Shown here piece after piece: positions 11,155 through 24,284 of a DNA stretch of 64,000 bases. This DNA comes from Chenopodium formosanum (taxonomy: Eukaryota; Streptophyta; Magnoliopsida; Caryophyllales; Amaranthaceae). Under the pieces are notes generated by a model that was given only the letters and a program-made list of their open reading frames with translations, made no database searches and was not told the origin of the DNA. The position numbers were made by a program, and so were the translations under genes. The stretch lies in NCBI GenBank assembly GCA_024500155.1, contig CM044879.1, forward strand, positions 26,716,572 to 26,780,571, in the 5' to 3' direction. The first letter of the stretch is position 1, and each line of letters starts with the position of its first letter.

Positions 11155-14100
11155 ATGGCAAAGTCTTGCAAAGGCTTGGCAGAGGAGCTTGTCAAGTGTC
11201 TTAGCGAGTCTGATTGTATTAAGGTATTTCTTGTCATCTTCCTTTTTTTTTTTTTTGTTTATTTTTTTTTTCTTTGTATCAATCGTTTTTTTTGTTCAAA
11301 TTTCCATCTTTATCACATCTCAATTTGTTGTTTGAATGCTGTATGTATTGGATTACAGTTGTATTTTGACAGATTTGATGATACTGGGTTTATATTTTGA
11401 TGACATATTTGACTAATTAATAGGTGGAGATGTTGATATTCAATGAATTTGGGATACCCTTTTGATTATTTTACATTGGTGTGTGTGGTAGAAATGGAAT
11501 TTTGGAGTACCCTTTTGATTTTTTCGCATGATGTTCATCTAATTTGTACTCTTGGTAGGGATTTTCTGCTAATGTTGCTATGTAAATTATGACCTTGTTC
11601 TGTAAATGGACATGGTTGTAGACTTGTAGTTCTTTTCGCTCCCTCGGCCCCACAAATGAAGCATTAATGCAACCTGCTGCTCTACATGTTTGGCCTTGTT
11701 ATTATTCCGGTTTATGCTTGTTAGAACTCTGATATTCTTGGTTCAATTGCTATAAACCCATGTCCCATGTAGGAAAAATATGGCACAGACTTGTTTCTGC
11801 TTACAATTATGAGGGCAATAATCTGATTGTTTTGGTGGGAACTTGTTACTTTGATGACATAGTATGTTTCTGCTTACATTTACAATGGCAATAGTCTGAT
11901 TGATTTGGTCGGAACTTGTTACTTTGATGATATGATATGGATACTTGGTGGGTGTATGCCTATATGGCTGATATATTTGCATATATTTCTATCTATGCTA
12001 CTAAGGGTGCGTTCTATTCATCCGATTTTCACTTATCTCATAGTGCACCAATGCCTCAGTGCAACTCAATTGTGCTTCACCAAAATCTCTTTGCCTGGAC
12101 AACATAAGGCGCATGGCTCCTAATATGTTTTGCCTAAGCAACACCTTTTCAAACACTACTTCAACTTCAAAAACTTATTAGAACTTATGAAAAATGTACA
12201 CAACACTTCATTTTGGGCTATACCGCTAGACACATATACTATTATACTAATTTTTGTAAGATGGCCAAATCCATTTCTCAACACATTTATATATTTCATG
12301 GCAACATCAATCTATATACATATCTAGTTGAGGCAGATCCTTCCATAAATAAAAAAATTATTTTGGGTTGTGAAAGACTGCATTTCACTTCTTATTTATC
12401 ATAGTATGAAATGACAAATTGGAATAACAGTATATCATTGTAATCCAATGAAGTATACCTTCTTATTTTGTGATGAATTTAATGGTTTTAATTGTTTGTA
12501 ATGGTTGAAATATAAGTCTAGTTTGAATCTTAATAGTTTCAATGAGCCTATGTGTTTAACAATATATTCTTATGACTAATGTGGTTGTATGAGAGCTTTA
12601 ACTAAAGTTAAAATGTGATTATATAATGCGCCCTAAAAGTTTGCTCCACTTTTTATTTTTAGTGCTTTAGAATGTTCAACTACTTTTTTTACTTTATTCT
12701 ATTTTTGCCAAACCCCATATACTACCTCATTCCTTGTATCCCACACTCTTACACCTTTCCACTCATTCTTTCTTTCTTTGCACCATCCACCTTTTACTCC
12801 ACCTCTCTTGGTACATCTTTTTCTTACACCCACTTACATGTTCCAAACTTCCCTAAGTAAGTGTGTCGAAATTTTGGGAATGGAGGGCTGATGGAGTATA
12901 TGCTATAAAAATGGTTTTTATCTAATATATTTAGCAAGGACAATTTTGCAATGGCCATAATGAAATTGTAGCCATTGTAATCTTTCAATTTAGACCTTTA
13001 AAATTTAATATTAAATCTTGACCATTCATAAATGTTACTTTAGAATAATACTACAAAAAGGGGGGGGGGGGGTGAATTGTAGTAAGGGAGAATCTAGCTA
13101 ACTTTTTGCGGAATTGATAAAACTAAGCTAAAGTAACTTTAAAGTCACACAGAGAGATTTTACGTGGAAAACTTCTTGGCCCTAACAAGAAGAAAAACCA
13201 CGACCATTTGGGATTTTAGGAAAGATTCTTCACTATAATAGGGCAAACAACCTATTACAAGCTAAAGAGTCTAGCTTCAACTTGAAGAAGTTTTCTCTTC
13301 TCTCTCTTTTTCTTCTGACTTCTCTTAGAGTTCACTTAAACTCCCAATTCCCAATTACAATTCACAAAAGAAAATACTTTAATGAAAGTAATTAAGAAAG
13401 TTAACAACTTAAGTAGAATGCAACTCTTGACTCTTTCAGAAAACAAAGAAGATAGAAAAATATGATTGAGCAAGGTGAAGATTTTCCAGAAATTAACTTC
13501 AATATTTAAAGGGAAAATATAGCTTAAAGAAAACGCCATAACCTCCTCCACTTACGCCACTACTGCTGCACCTCAACGGCTCAACGCCACCAATCTCCAC
13601 GACTCACAACACTTCAAACATGTCCTAAACCTCAGGACACGTTTGGCCACCATGAAGCAGTTTCCTTGTTTAGTGGTGAGAACTATTTCAAAGCTAGTAG
13701 CTCAAGTTTAGGAGTCAGTTTGCACGCAACTTTCTGAAAGAAAAAGATAATATTTTGAAGATAAAATCAGAAAGATATTTTTAAAACCAACTTTCCTATT
13801 TTTTAGCAATCCATAAAACTCTTTCTTTTATCAAAATTCAAATCGCATTCTACTAAGTATCAACTCCTAATTATTCTCACTTACATCCCTGGAACATGAA
13901 ATATTTTAGGTTTTATAATTCTCTAAGAAGTCTCTGCTTTAAGTCTTCTTTCTCCAGCTTCTACTCTGAACCTTTTGTTCCTTCACAGGAACACTGCAAC
14001 AAGTCTTCTATTCATTTAAGCTCCTGTTCCTTTGCCTCGAATTAATCCTGCAACTTATAACAAACAAACAACACAACTTATCAAGGCATTAGTCCGTTTA

Positions 14101-17100
14101 TTTGACTTGTGTTATCATCAAAACATCAAGGGCAACAATAGGATTGACTAAATAATTGATACATTTGTATAGAAATAAATAAAAGTTAGTTTTATTTGAA
14201 ATAAAATTAGTAGCGATAAACACTTAAGATTCGATCAATTAGCCTTAAAGTTTATTTCAAACCCTTTCTTCCATTGATTCTCGTTTGATTCCGAAATTCG
14301 ACTTCCGTAGAATGTATTTCGTATAACATTAGTGTTGGGTGATATTTTAGTGGGAAAGAAGATACAGAGTTTAGGATAAAATATCTAATAATTTGATTCT
14401 TGATGATAATACAAATTCAACAATGGTAATTTGCTGCTGTACAATTATGGAAATTGAGAGATTTGCTTTGTATATAAAGCGAAACTGCTTGTATTTGCCT
14501 ATTTGGCGACAAAAAACAGATTTTATTTTTCATAAAAACAACTAACAGTTATTTTTAAAATACAACAATTTTTTTAAAAAATAAGTCAAACAGATAAATG
14601 AACAGATAAATGAACAGGTTTTTTTTAAAACTAACAGTTATTTTTTAAAATACTAACAGGTTTTTTTTCTTCCAAAGTCAAACAGATAAATGAAAAAGAT
14701 TTATTCTTAACATTTTAATGGCTGAGATTAAAAACAATTACAATGGCTACATATGTATTGTATCCATTGAATTGTCTTCCCTTTAGTAATGGATTTTGTT
14801 GAATTCCATGTTTCTGTACCTAGAAACTTTCTTGATATGTTGATCATAATATTGGGCCACTTATATGATTTAGTGCAATGTTCAAGCTTTGCTTTCCACT
14901 AAAGTTTAGTGTTTAGTCAGATTTCTGGTAGCACTCTTTCCATCCCAACCTCCGGGAGATAGATTATGTTATACCTTCTTGATTTTCTTAGCTTGGATTG
15001 TATGTCTTTCACCCTATCTTCCAAGTGTTCCAACCATCCCTAGCACATTAGGGATGGTGAGTTGAAAGGATGGTGAGTTGCGGGAGCAATTCTCTGTTTA
15101 CCTAATTCTTGAAAGAATAAAATAAAATTAACTATGTCAAGCACTCAGGTATACTTGGCATAGAAATTGAATAAGAGGGGTGGTTGAAGCTATACATGGG
15201 GTGGGCATGGGGTTTAGACAAGAGATGATATCTCAGCTCAACTTTTAGAATATATGCCTGTAAGTGACATAACCAAGGCTAGAAAACCAAAAGTTCAATA
15301 ACTTGGGAAAAATCTCAAAAAATAACCTTTTTCGGCTTGTTTCACACCTTTCCTCCCTTTTATCTTTCACTATGTACTCACTTTATGCGTTCAACTACCC
15401 ATGATTACGGTTTAACAACCTGAGACTAGCTTTGGGATGTTCATGTTTTAATTTATTTTTTAGCTGAATGTCGAGTATAGCAAAAAGTTTTTGGCAAGGG
15501 TAGGATTTTCTGTTTAATCTATACTCTTGTCCAGAAAAATATTTTGAGCTTGCTTGCCAGCATAAGGAATTCTACATATTTTTTAAGGCAAAAGGTGTCT
15601 TTGCAGTGACTTTACTTGAAGTTTAAGCATATCAAATATTTAATATTGAATTTTAACTAATTTAATATGCAGACTGTAGTCTTTGAAGGAAAACCATTAT
15701 GGTATGTTAAACCATTATGGTATGTTTTACATAAATACCAGTCTTGATTCACTATGAATATACTCAGACTGAACACTATGCTGATCAAAGTAAAAACCAC
15801 TCTGTATGTTTTATATAAACTACATTCTTGATTTATTATTCTGAGCGAACACTGTGCTGATCAAAGTAATTGAGCTTCAGAATTCCGTCCGTGTATGCTT
15901 GTTTGTTTATGAGCAATTTTTGACCAATTTTGCTCCCAAGTTATTCGTAAGTTTATCTGTCTATGCACAACTAGATAATGCTAAAGGTATCCATGAATGA
16001 ATTATATCCGTAGTTCATGTTATATTTCCTCATCCATATCCATGTTGCACAATATTTAATTTTTCTAATTGTTTGAGGAGTATACATGGATTAAAAAATT
16101 AAATAGTGGGTATTCTATATTGTTTTCTATTGAGGTGAGGGAAAGTGAGGGCCATATTATATTAAGGGAGTAGAGAGATGATGAGTAAAATAATTTAGTA
16201 TGACGGGAGAACATTATTATATCATGTAGATCCAAAGCTAAGAGAAGATTGGGAAGCTTTTTGTGTGACAAGCAATAAGAGAGAGATGCGAAGTTATTAT
16301 ATGTGAGATGGATGGAGTCATTAGTCAAATTTTATATTATGTTATTAGCAGCCAAATATTGAATTGATGGCGCAATTTAAATATGCAAGTAATGACTGAT
16401 TATGTGGTGCAAGTGTGCAACTGATGGTTGATAATATTTAACTGACGCTGCATGCTCATAGTAAAATTCTGGTGTATCTTCACATTGCATTCTTCTGTAA
16501 AGGGGAAAGACCACCATGACCTATTGTGTCACTGAATGACTGCTAAAGCTTAAATTGTTTACTTCTATTGATTTTTCTTCCCTCAAAGCAATACTAACAA
16601 ATTAAAGATCAAACTCTTTTGGATATATCTATGCAAACTTAAATTAATATCCTCCATCATTTTGGTACCTTTGCACAATCTGAGTATATACTTCTCTGTA
16701 TTCTAGTTTCTTGGATTATATTATCTTCTTAGGTTAATAAATGCATATCCACCAATTAGTTTTTGCCTTTCGTTATATTTACAGACGATTTGTAAGCTCC
16801 CATTCATTAATCAAAAGATTAAAAAAACTCTAATTTTTAACATGGATTAATTCTTATCATTTTAATTCAGCTACATTCATAAGTAACCCCTATCTCAGCT
16901 AATTTCAACTCAGTACCGTTCTAATTTTTGACAACTTGTCATCTTAAACTACCTTTTTACGTTTAAGATGGTTCTATTAGGCAAACTTAACTATTTCATC
17001 TACAACCTTTTTGTCTTTTAGATACCTTCTGAGCTGGTAAGCAACTTTCAGTCACCTTTATAGCTGCTTTTCCAACTTTCAAGTACTTCTGTGAACCACA

Positions 17101-20100
17101 CCCAAAATTTTTGGGACTAAGGGTTTGTTTTATTTAATTTTATAAATTTGCAGATAAAATGAGACTGAAATTTTCCTTTTCCATTCTTTTAAACCTATAG
17201 TAATATCCTTTAAGGAGGATAGATAACTACTGAAATTTTTATCTTTATATTAGCAATTCCTAATTTCCTATTTTTGTACCATGTTTGCAACCACTTGTTG
17301 ATCATTGTGATGAATCTCTTACAGAGTACAGACCTGTTCAGTTAAAGAACTAGCACGAGTGCTTAAAAATTTGTTCCAGGATATCTTGGTCATTGCATGT
17401 AGCCTACTTGTTTGATTGGAAAACTTAGGTATTTGTGATTCTTTGGATGCTATCTTTGGCAGGCACATTCATGGACTTGATGTTTCACTTGTAGGTGCAG
17501 AAGAGGTCATTTAGGGAATGTGCAGGGGAGACAACCCCTTGTATACCTAGCGATTGTGTTGGTCTAAGAGAAACATACTTCAATTGTAAGAGGGGCCAGG
17601 TATGCCTTCCTTTTGTGCCAATCATCACAATTTCATCTAGTTTAAAAAAAAAAAAAAAAAAAAAAAAATATTGAATATATGTGATGTGTATTTCTGTGCA
17701 CACTGCTGAGCCTTAATATTTCTCTAACAGAAGAAATTTGAATAAAAATTTAGAACATGTATGGCAAATTTATCTTGGGACATGATAAGAGAAATTGCAG
17801 AACATACAAAGTAACTTTACTTCATGAAAGGTGCCTTATATATATTTAAAGTATGTAGATATTAGTGCTGCTTTCCTACCATATGCATCACACTTTAGTA
17901 GATAGTACTTCTGGTGTAGAAAGTCAATTCAATTACAGTGTCATTAAATTAACTTCCATTTCTTTTATGGAGAGGGAGCTGCTTGAAATAATGGAACAAG
18001 GCTCCAGGACATTATGGATCTTGTAATGTAGGAAGAGATGCAAGCTAGTGAAATATGAGTTCATAAAACTTCAAAATGCCATAAGAAGCAACTCTATGAA
18101 AATCTTTCTATATCTATCTTTCTATAACCTTTTTTGTAATATTTTTGTAACATTAACTTAATTTGCATAAATTGAAATAGTTTTAATACAATAAGAACTA
18201 CTAGGCCTGTAAAGACCTAAACAAGAACAAAGCTAACAAGATCAAGATGATCATCACTTGCTCTTATAAACACAACATTAAAAACTGAAGTAAATGAAAC
18301 TGCTCTTTTTGTTGGCTTAGAATGTTGGAGCCACTTTGTAGGTAACAGTGACACTGCCTTGATTGAGTTGATTCTAGCAAGCTGAAGCCTAAAATATATG
18401 TTCTCTATGTTACTTAGACTCGGGTATCTGTCATGGGTATGTGTCCAAGTGCCCACCTCTGCTATTTTGTGAAAAAATTTCTTGACTTTGAACTAAAGTG
18501 TCCAGTGTCATATCCGTGTCTAAGTGTCAAGGGTCCGACATGGGTACTTGAGGTGAAATGAAGAGTTTGAGTAACATAACATATTCTTCCTAGTTTTCTT
18601 TATTTAACTAAGGTGCTTGGGTAATTGACCTTGAGAAAATCTTGTGATAACCTTTGGAGCTTGAAAGATAGAGACAAAGCAAGAAACATAAGGAAAGTAA
18701 TTCACGGTATATAGGTTATCGAATTCTCCCATTGATAGGAAAGAAATTCATGATCGACAGCATGCTATGAACCCCAGAAAATTTAGGAGTGGTGCTTTTG
18801 CATGCGATGAGAACACAACCCATCACAAACCTAAATAATCCTAAGGACCTCTAATTTGAAAATTGGAGTCAACACCCAAAGAATGTACACACCAAACCTT
18901 TCTTCCGCTCAATTACGTAATTAATAGACGAAGACCTATTAACAAAAGACCTCCACAAAACCCATCCTTCAAAGCAAACCCACTAACAAGGAAGTCTTTA
19001 CCTACTACAAATAGGACAACGTCTCCATTTTCTAGACACGAAACATTGGAGAAGAGCAGGGCATCTCTTCCTCCCACCACTCTATTTCTAGAGTCTGAAC
19101 CCAAATTTATTTCCTGCTTTACTCTTCCAGATTGGACAAGCCTACCATGGCCATCCAACAACAAACCAAACAAGGATACTCCACTAGGGAATTGTAGAAC
19201 CAACAATTCCAAAAAGGAGACAACCAACCACAAAGCAGAATTTTAAACTAAAAACATATAAATCAGCATCAAACACTACCTGAAACATACTTAACGTAAG
19301 GAAACTACCAATGAACAAGGCACTAAATGCAACTAACATTGAAACTGACCCAAAGTAAAGAGCCGAACTAGAGAAGAAAGAAGCAAAGGAGACTTACAAA
19401 ACCAAAATTCAGAACACCACCACCTCAAAGTTTGTCTAATTAGAATTCCAACTCCGACCAATTGAATTTTGATTGACATTCACCAAAACTGCTAATAACT
19501 TGGCCCAAATATGCAAAAGTACTTATCTAAGTTGTCTTAAATATATTGAATAGGGGTAAGGCTTAGGAACAACCTATATTAGCACATCTATTATGTCCCT
19601 TTACATGAAATTATAAGACATGTTGGGGAATTTTCTGATCATCTATGACTTGTTGCTCCTAAATTATACCATGCAATAACAAATGTTTGATTCTCTTAAA
19701 TTTACTAGGAACTTTTATATGACGTATGAATATGATTGAAAAACAGTTTAATTTGTACTCCCTCCGTCCCATAACATAGTTCTTGTTTGTGTTTTTTCAC
19801 GGTATTTAAGAAATAGGAGGAGAAAGTGGATGAAATACATTAATAAAAGTGAAAAGTACAATTATAAACAAAAGTTAGAGAGAGAAAGTGGAAAAAAGTA
19901 CAAGGCATGTGCAAAATTCAAGAGTAATTTAGGAAGTACAATAAATAAAGTTAAAAAAGTGAGGGTATAATGGTCTTTATATACTATGCAAAAATAGAAA
20001 CAGGAACAATATTTTGGATCTCCAAAATAGGAAAATAGGAACTATATTATGGGACGGAGGGAGTAGTATATATGTAATTTGGGGCAGGAAACTTTAGGTT

Positions 20101-20740
20101 CTATATTTACAGGTTGAAAGTTTAGAAAAATCTTAACTGTGAGTCGTGAGTGCTTTTAGATGCTCATATTAGATATTATCTTTCAATGCTTTTGTATCTG
20201 CTTAATCTTTTCTATCTGTGTTTAGTAATCGTCTTGATCATTCTGACTTTTTAAGTGACTTTACTGTTTCTTACGATGAAAGGGAAAGTTTAGTGATGAA
20301 CAACTTGTTTGTTGCTTTTGTTTGGAGCTTGAAGCTCCTGCTCGTATTACAAGTGAAGGCTACATGGCTGTCTCTAGTTTACATGTGAACTCCTTTCTTA
20401 ATTATGTTGCTCTCATGTGAAGCTGTGAACGTTGTTGCTGTATTATGCTAATAATAAAATTAATTAAAGCCAGAGTTATTACTGCTAACCTGGTGCTTCA
20501 CTTAATATATTTGGTGGATTTCAAGTCTACCAGAGAGCAAATAGTCCATTTGCAATAGTTTTGTTTTGTCAATTGTCATGTTAGATTATTCTAACAACTA
20601 TATGGTGCAATGATTAATCTTTGATTCTTTTTTTGTTGAAAGTTAAATTTCGAGTAAAAGGAATAATTATTACAAAGCAAATCTTTTTTCTTATTCAGGT
20701 TGATATGCGAGCCCGGATTCGAGGAAACAAGGGATATTAG
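11155..20740 (+). CDS. COA5: PET191/COA5-like twin-CX9C cytochrome c oxidase assembly protein (3 exons)
   Basis: Exons 11155-11223, 17495-17599 and 20699-20740 join in phase 0 (23 + 35 + 13 codons) into a 71-aa protein. Introns start GTATTT and GTATGC and end TTGTAG and ATTCAG. The start MAKSCKGLAEELVKCLSESD, the middle CVGLRETYFNCKRGQ and the end RARIRGNKGY are the conserved signature of the PET191 (COA5) family. Cysteines C5/C15 and C44/C54 form two CX9C pairs; C21, C32 and C39 are extra. Yeast and animal relatives act in the mitochondrial intermembrane space in assembling complex IV. Length and motif fit a complete protein. Introns of 6.3 kb and 3.1 kb are very long for so small a gene and hold transposons (13053-14137 and 19758-20063). 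Function here is inferred from homology. The ATG is chosen because the family starts there. Confidence 0.9.
11224..17494 (+). other. Intron 1 of the PET191/COA5-like gene
   Basis: 6.3 kb of AT-rich sequence. Repeated words such as 'ttggtgggaacttgttactttgatgac' occur near 11830 and 11910, and 'aaccattatggtatgtt' is doubled near 15690-15725. An LTR-like fragment fills about 13053-14137. I recognise no gene in the rest; the short frames present have no family features. Confidence 0.75.
13053..14137 (-). mobile_element. LTR-like fragment, SIRE/Maximus-type Ty1-copia (approximate ends)
   Basis: Read on the minus strand, it begins TGTTGCCCTTGATGTTTTGATGATAACA-like sequence near 14137 and runs to a poly-C tract (13060-13071) preceded by 'tactacaattcac'. 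A 'TTTTGATGATAACA' start, a 'gtggtttttcttcttgtt' segment and a terminal 'aattcaccccccc' are features I associate with LTRs of SIRE/Maximus copia elements. I could not find a matching 5-bp target duplication, so the ends are uncertain and it may be truncated. Confidence 0.45.
17600..20698 (+). other. Intron 2 of the PET191/COA5-like gene
   Basis: 3.1 kb, AT-rich, with a poly-A run at 17643-17668 and the Stowaway MITE at 19758-20063. Overlapping ORFs lie on both strands at about 18863-19246; neither resembles a family I know. Nothing else is supported. Confidence 0.75.
19758..20063. mobile_element. Stowaway-type MITE, TA target duplication
   Basis: Starts CTCCCTCCGTCCCATAA and ends TTATGGGACGGAGGGAG, flanked by TA on both sides (19756-19757 and 20064-20065). 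The TIR and TA duplication are diagnostic for Stowaway (Tc1/mariner). 306 bp, non-coding. Confidence 0.95.
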
Positions 20741-21398
20741 GTAGTGGAGCTGTGTAGGCGTCTCCTTGGAGCTAAATGAAGTACATGGCAGCAGAGAATC
20801 ATCATATACCAAATTGAATAATCCAGCATAATCTTTTGTTGTTGGAAAATTTTGGGTTTCTGGCATCTTTATCTAACGTCTGCCCTCATGTCTAGTTGTC
20901 TACCCGCATAACATGAGGTAGTTTTCTCCTGAGGGGAGTACTGATGATATAGCTATATACAAGTCTTGTGTCGAGACTTAGTTGTCACTTTAATATGCGA
21001 CACATTCTCACTAACCTTCTTGACACTTCCTTTACAAAACTTGTATTTACTTCATTCTTTTGCGTTGGCAAGGCAATCTGGCATAGAGAAAAGGGATATG
21101 TGATGGACCTGTTGATGGCATTGAAGAAATATTTACGATACCGAGATACTGGTTTATGTAAATCCTCTTGCTTACAAAAGGATGAACAGATTTAAACACA
21201 TTTATCGACACCACACAACCACAAGGCCATAGCACATTGATTCAACTGCCAAAATACCCATATCCTAGTTGTAATAATCCTATTACATCCATATATGCAG
21301 TTTGAAATGATCCTATTACTATAGGAAACATATGATTACACCAACATCAACGCAAAAGGCAACAACCACAACAATGCAACTGTCGTAACACCATCGGC
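20741..21398. other. 3' flank of the PET191/COA5-like gene
   Basis: Probably contains the 3' UTR and terminator region of the upstream gene. I see no clear polyadenylation signal to choose and no other gene. The short frames at 20968-21235 have no recognisable features. Confidence 0.3.
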
Positions 21399-21399
21399 G

Positions 21400-21669
21400 A
21401 ACTTAACTGGAGCCATCACCCATGGATACAGTGACGGACAATATTTGGGGTCACTCGGTGTATGGAATCAAGACCTGAAAACATTAAAAATCATGTAACA
21501 TTACCACATACACTACCAAATAAACCTTGTATGCTTGTCATAGAAAGTTAATGAAAGGGCAAGGGCCCTTGCACTGACCAGAGTCACCAGACAGCCTTTA
21601 ACTTCTTCAGGAGTGAGATTTGCAAAGAACATCAATGAGGTATACACTGGATCAATCTTAGATTCAGAA
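21400..21669 (-). other. Possible last two exons of an unidentified minus-strand gene
   Basis: On the minus strand a 91-nt open stretch (21669 down to 21579) is bounded by a TTTACAG acceptor and a GTCAGT donor. It reads SESKIDPVYTSLMFFANLTP then EEVKGCLVTL. About 100 nt further, TTTTCAG precedes a second open stretch near 21472. In phase, this ends after seven codons. Another frame there ends in a hydrophobic VALLWLLPFALMLV tail, like a GPI signal. I do not recognise the protein. Upstream exons would have to lie beyond the transposon cluster at 21788-25107, so this may be a gene remnant. Confidence 0.3.
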
Positions 21670-21787
21670 CTGTAAACAGGATTTCAACCCATTAACAGAA
21701 GGGTGGAAGAAAACAAAAAACTAGAATCAAGCTTTTACATATAAAGGACAATACATAATAAGACCGAGTTACCATTTATTGATTTTA

Positions 21788-23006
21788 CGGTTTTTTCATC
21801 AAATACCACTGAGTTAAAGCTTAATTCACCATATACCATCGAAAACTTTCTAATACACCATATAACCTTCAGTTTTATGGAAATGTCACAACATGCCATT
21901 AATGAATAACGAAGGTTAACACCGTTAGTCATTAAGGTTAATAATGCCACGTGACACTCAATAATTGGTACAAATAAAAAAAGTTAAAACAAAAACAAAA
22001 ATTTGTAAAAAAAAAATTGAAAAAAACCCACCACCCACCCCCCAAGCCACCGCGAAACCCTAACCCTTACCCTAGGCCCACCTAAAACCGGCCGGCCGCC
22101 ACCCTAGACCCCCGAAATCGACCGGCCGGAACCCCCCAATACAAACAACCACCCCGCCGATCTAAGTCCAACTTCGAAATTACCCCTTGACCCAAATCCT
22201 ACCCCCGAAACCACCATAACCTCCACCCTTGAAACACCAGCCAGCCTAGAAAAACTCCTCTAACCTTCGTAAATCACCAAAAACCTCCATCCCAGCCTCG
22301 ATTAACCCCTCTAACCTTCGCAAAACGGTCGAAAACCTCCATCCCATCCCCGATTAACCCCTCTAACCTTCACAATGAAACTTGCCGAAAACCACCACCA
22401 TGAACCCTAAAACACCAAAATCAAAACCCTAGATCTTGGTTTTAGGGTTTCGGCATACGTGGTGGTTCAATGGGGTGGAGATGGCATCGGGACAGGGCGA
22501 ATTCGTTCGCTGACGCTGGGGAGGGGGGTTTCGACGTCGGTCGGTGTTTAGGGGACAGTTTTTCAAGGGAGGTAGGGGGGTTTTTGAGGTGATTCAATGG
22601 GGTTTTCGAGGGAGGCACGACACTTCAGGGGAAGGGGAGGAGTGCCGGCGAAGGTCCTGGTCGGATTTCGCACCGGCAAGGGGGTTCGTTGGTGGTGGCT
22701 GGCAGGGGGTGTCGTCGGTGGTGGCTGGCTGGGGGAACGTTGGTGGTGGTAGGTTTTTTTTCTTTTTCTCTAATTTCAATAATATATTAAATAATTATTT
22801 TAAAATTAAATTATTTAAAAGGGAACAAATCAGAAGCTGCCACGTGACATTATTAACCTTAATGACTAATGGTGTTAACCTCCGTTAGTCATTAATGGCA
22901 TGTTGTGACATTTCCATAAAACTGAAGGTTATATGGTGTATTAAAAAGTTTTCGATGGTATATGGTGAATTAAGCTTTAACTCAGTGGTATTTGGTGAAA
23001 AAACCG
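21788..23006. mobile_element. Mutator-like non-autonomous element, TSD ttgatttta
   Basis: Starts CGGTTTTTTCATCAAATACC and ends GGTATTTGGTGAAAAAACCG. The arms match for about 170 bp, with 'aagcttaattcaccatatac' in the left arm and its complement in the right. Target copies lie at 21779-21787 and 23007-23015. The core is C-rich on the left (22025-22430) and G-rich on the right (22440-22760), with inverted 'cgaaaccctaa' and 'ttagggtttcg' inside. No coding capacity. Same family as the partial element at 1-505. Confidence 0.9.
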
Positions 23007-23205
23007 TTGATTTTATTCACCAAATATGCCTTAACATTTTCAAATTGATCATGTACCCCTAATTTCACAAAAATTGATAATAGACGTTAACTCCGTTAAT
23101 AGGTGGAATTTGACAAGTGTTATTATATGATAAATTTTTTTAAAGAAAAAAAAAATCAAATAAAATTAATTATTTTACTTAAAAGAAATTGATTATAATA
23201 ATTAC

Positions 23206-23712
23206 TAGGGGTGAGCATAACAGGGTACCCTGTAAAAATTCCAGGAACCGGAACCTGTTGAACAGGTTCCTAGAAATTGGGAACCGGAACCGGAACCTAT
23301 AGGTTCCGGTTCCGATTCAGGGTACCCTGTATTAAAAGATACTCACTAACTTTTTGCAGATTTTTTTTTAAAAAAAATTGGTTAGTCACTAATTTATAAT
23401 GTTTACAACTAGCAAATAAGACAAACTAATAGTAGTTGTCTTACAAATTTAATATATATATTTTTATAATTGCAATTTTGATATATATTATTTAAAAATT
23501 GAGTACAAATTAGTGTATAATTGAAAATTAAGTGATATTTTTATCAGGTACAGGGTACCCTACAGGTTCCGGTTCCAAAAAATTGAGAACCTGATCCGGA
23601 ACCTGTTACAACAGGTTCTCCAATTTGCTACCCGGAACCGGAACCGGAACCGGAACCTCTTGTACAGGTTCCGGTTCCGATTCAGGGTACCCTGATTTTT
23701 AGCTCACCCCTA
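23206..23712. mobile_element. hAT-type MITE, TSD ataattac
   Basis: Starts TAGGGGTGAGC and ends GCTCACCCCTA, with 8-bp copies ataattac at 23198-23205 and 23713-23720. Inside, GGTTCC/GGAACC words are repeated in both orientations around 'cagggtaccctg' palindromes near both ends. The element can therefore fold extensively. 507 bp, non-coding. Confidence 0.85.
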
Positions 23713-24284
23713 ATAATTACCACCTATAAATAACCTTTTTATATTAGTCCCACTTTGAATTAGCTCATTATGCTCCAACTTTACATTCATCTTCTCAATA
23801 TACGGGGGGTACATGGATTTTTTTTTTATTTATTTATTTTGCAGAAATGAAATTTATTTTTAAAAATTAATTCAAATATTAATTTTAATAAAATTGTTAT
23901 TTTTTTAAAAACAACGTGTCATAATAAAACAAAGTTGACGTTTGTTAGTCATTAAGAGCATATGATGCATTTTTGAGAAACTTTGGGGTATATGGTGAAC
24001 TTAAAAATACTGAATTGCTATTTGACGACATAAAAATACTCAAGCTGACATTATAAATGACCATGTTACCCTTACTTTCAAAAGTTATTACATCCTCACC
24101 CATACTTACCTTCAAACTACAAATTCAGACCACCACAACGCAACACTTACACTGCCACCACCACTAATACCCCCGCCACCATCACCACTACCACCATCAC
24201 CACCACCACCATCACACCGCCGGAGGTTAATGAAACAATTATTGAAAATAGTACTAGTTTATCACCGGTAAATATTATAGACGT

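Noticed and set aside
18863..19246. Overlapping ORFs of 127 (+) and 106 (-) codons in intron 2 of the PET191/COA5-like gene
   Set aside because: No recognisable domain, no start or splice context, and both strands are equally open.
22055..22075. CCCTAACCCTTACCCTA, telomere-like
   Set aside because: Only two or three degenerate units inside a GC-rich transposon core; an inverted partner lies at about 22440. Not an interstitial telomere.
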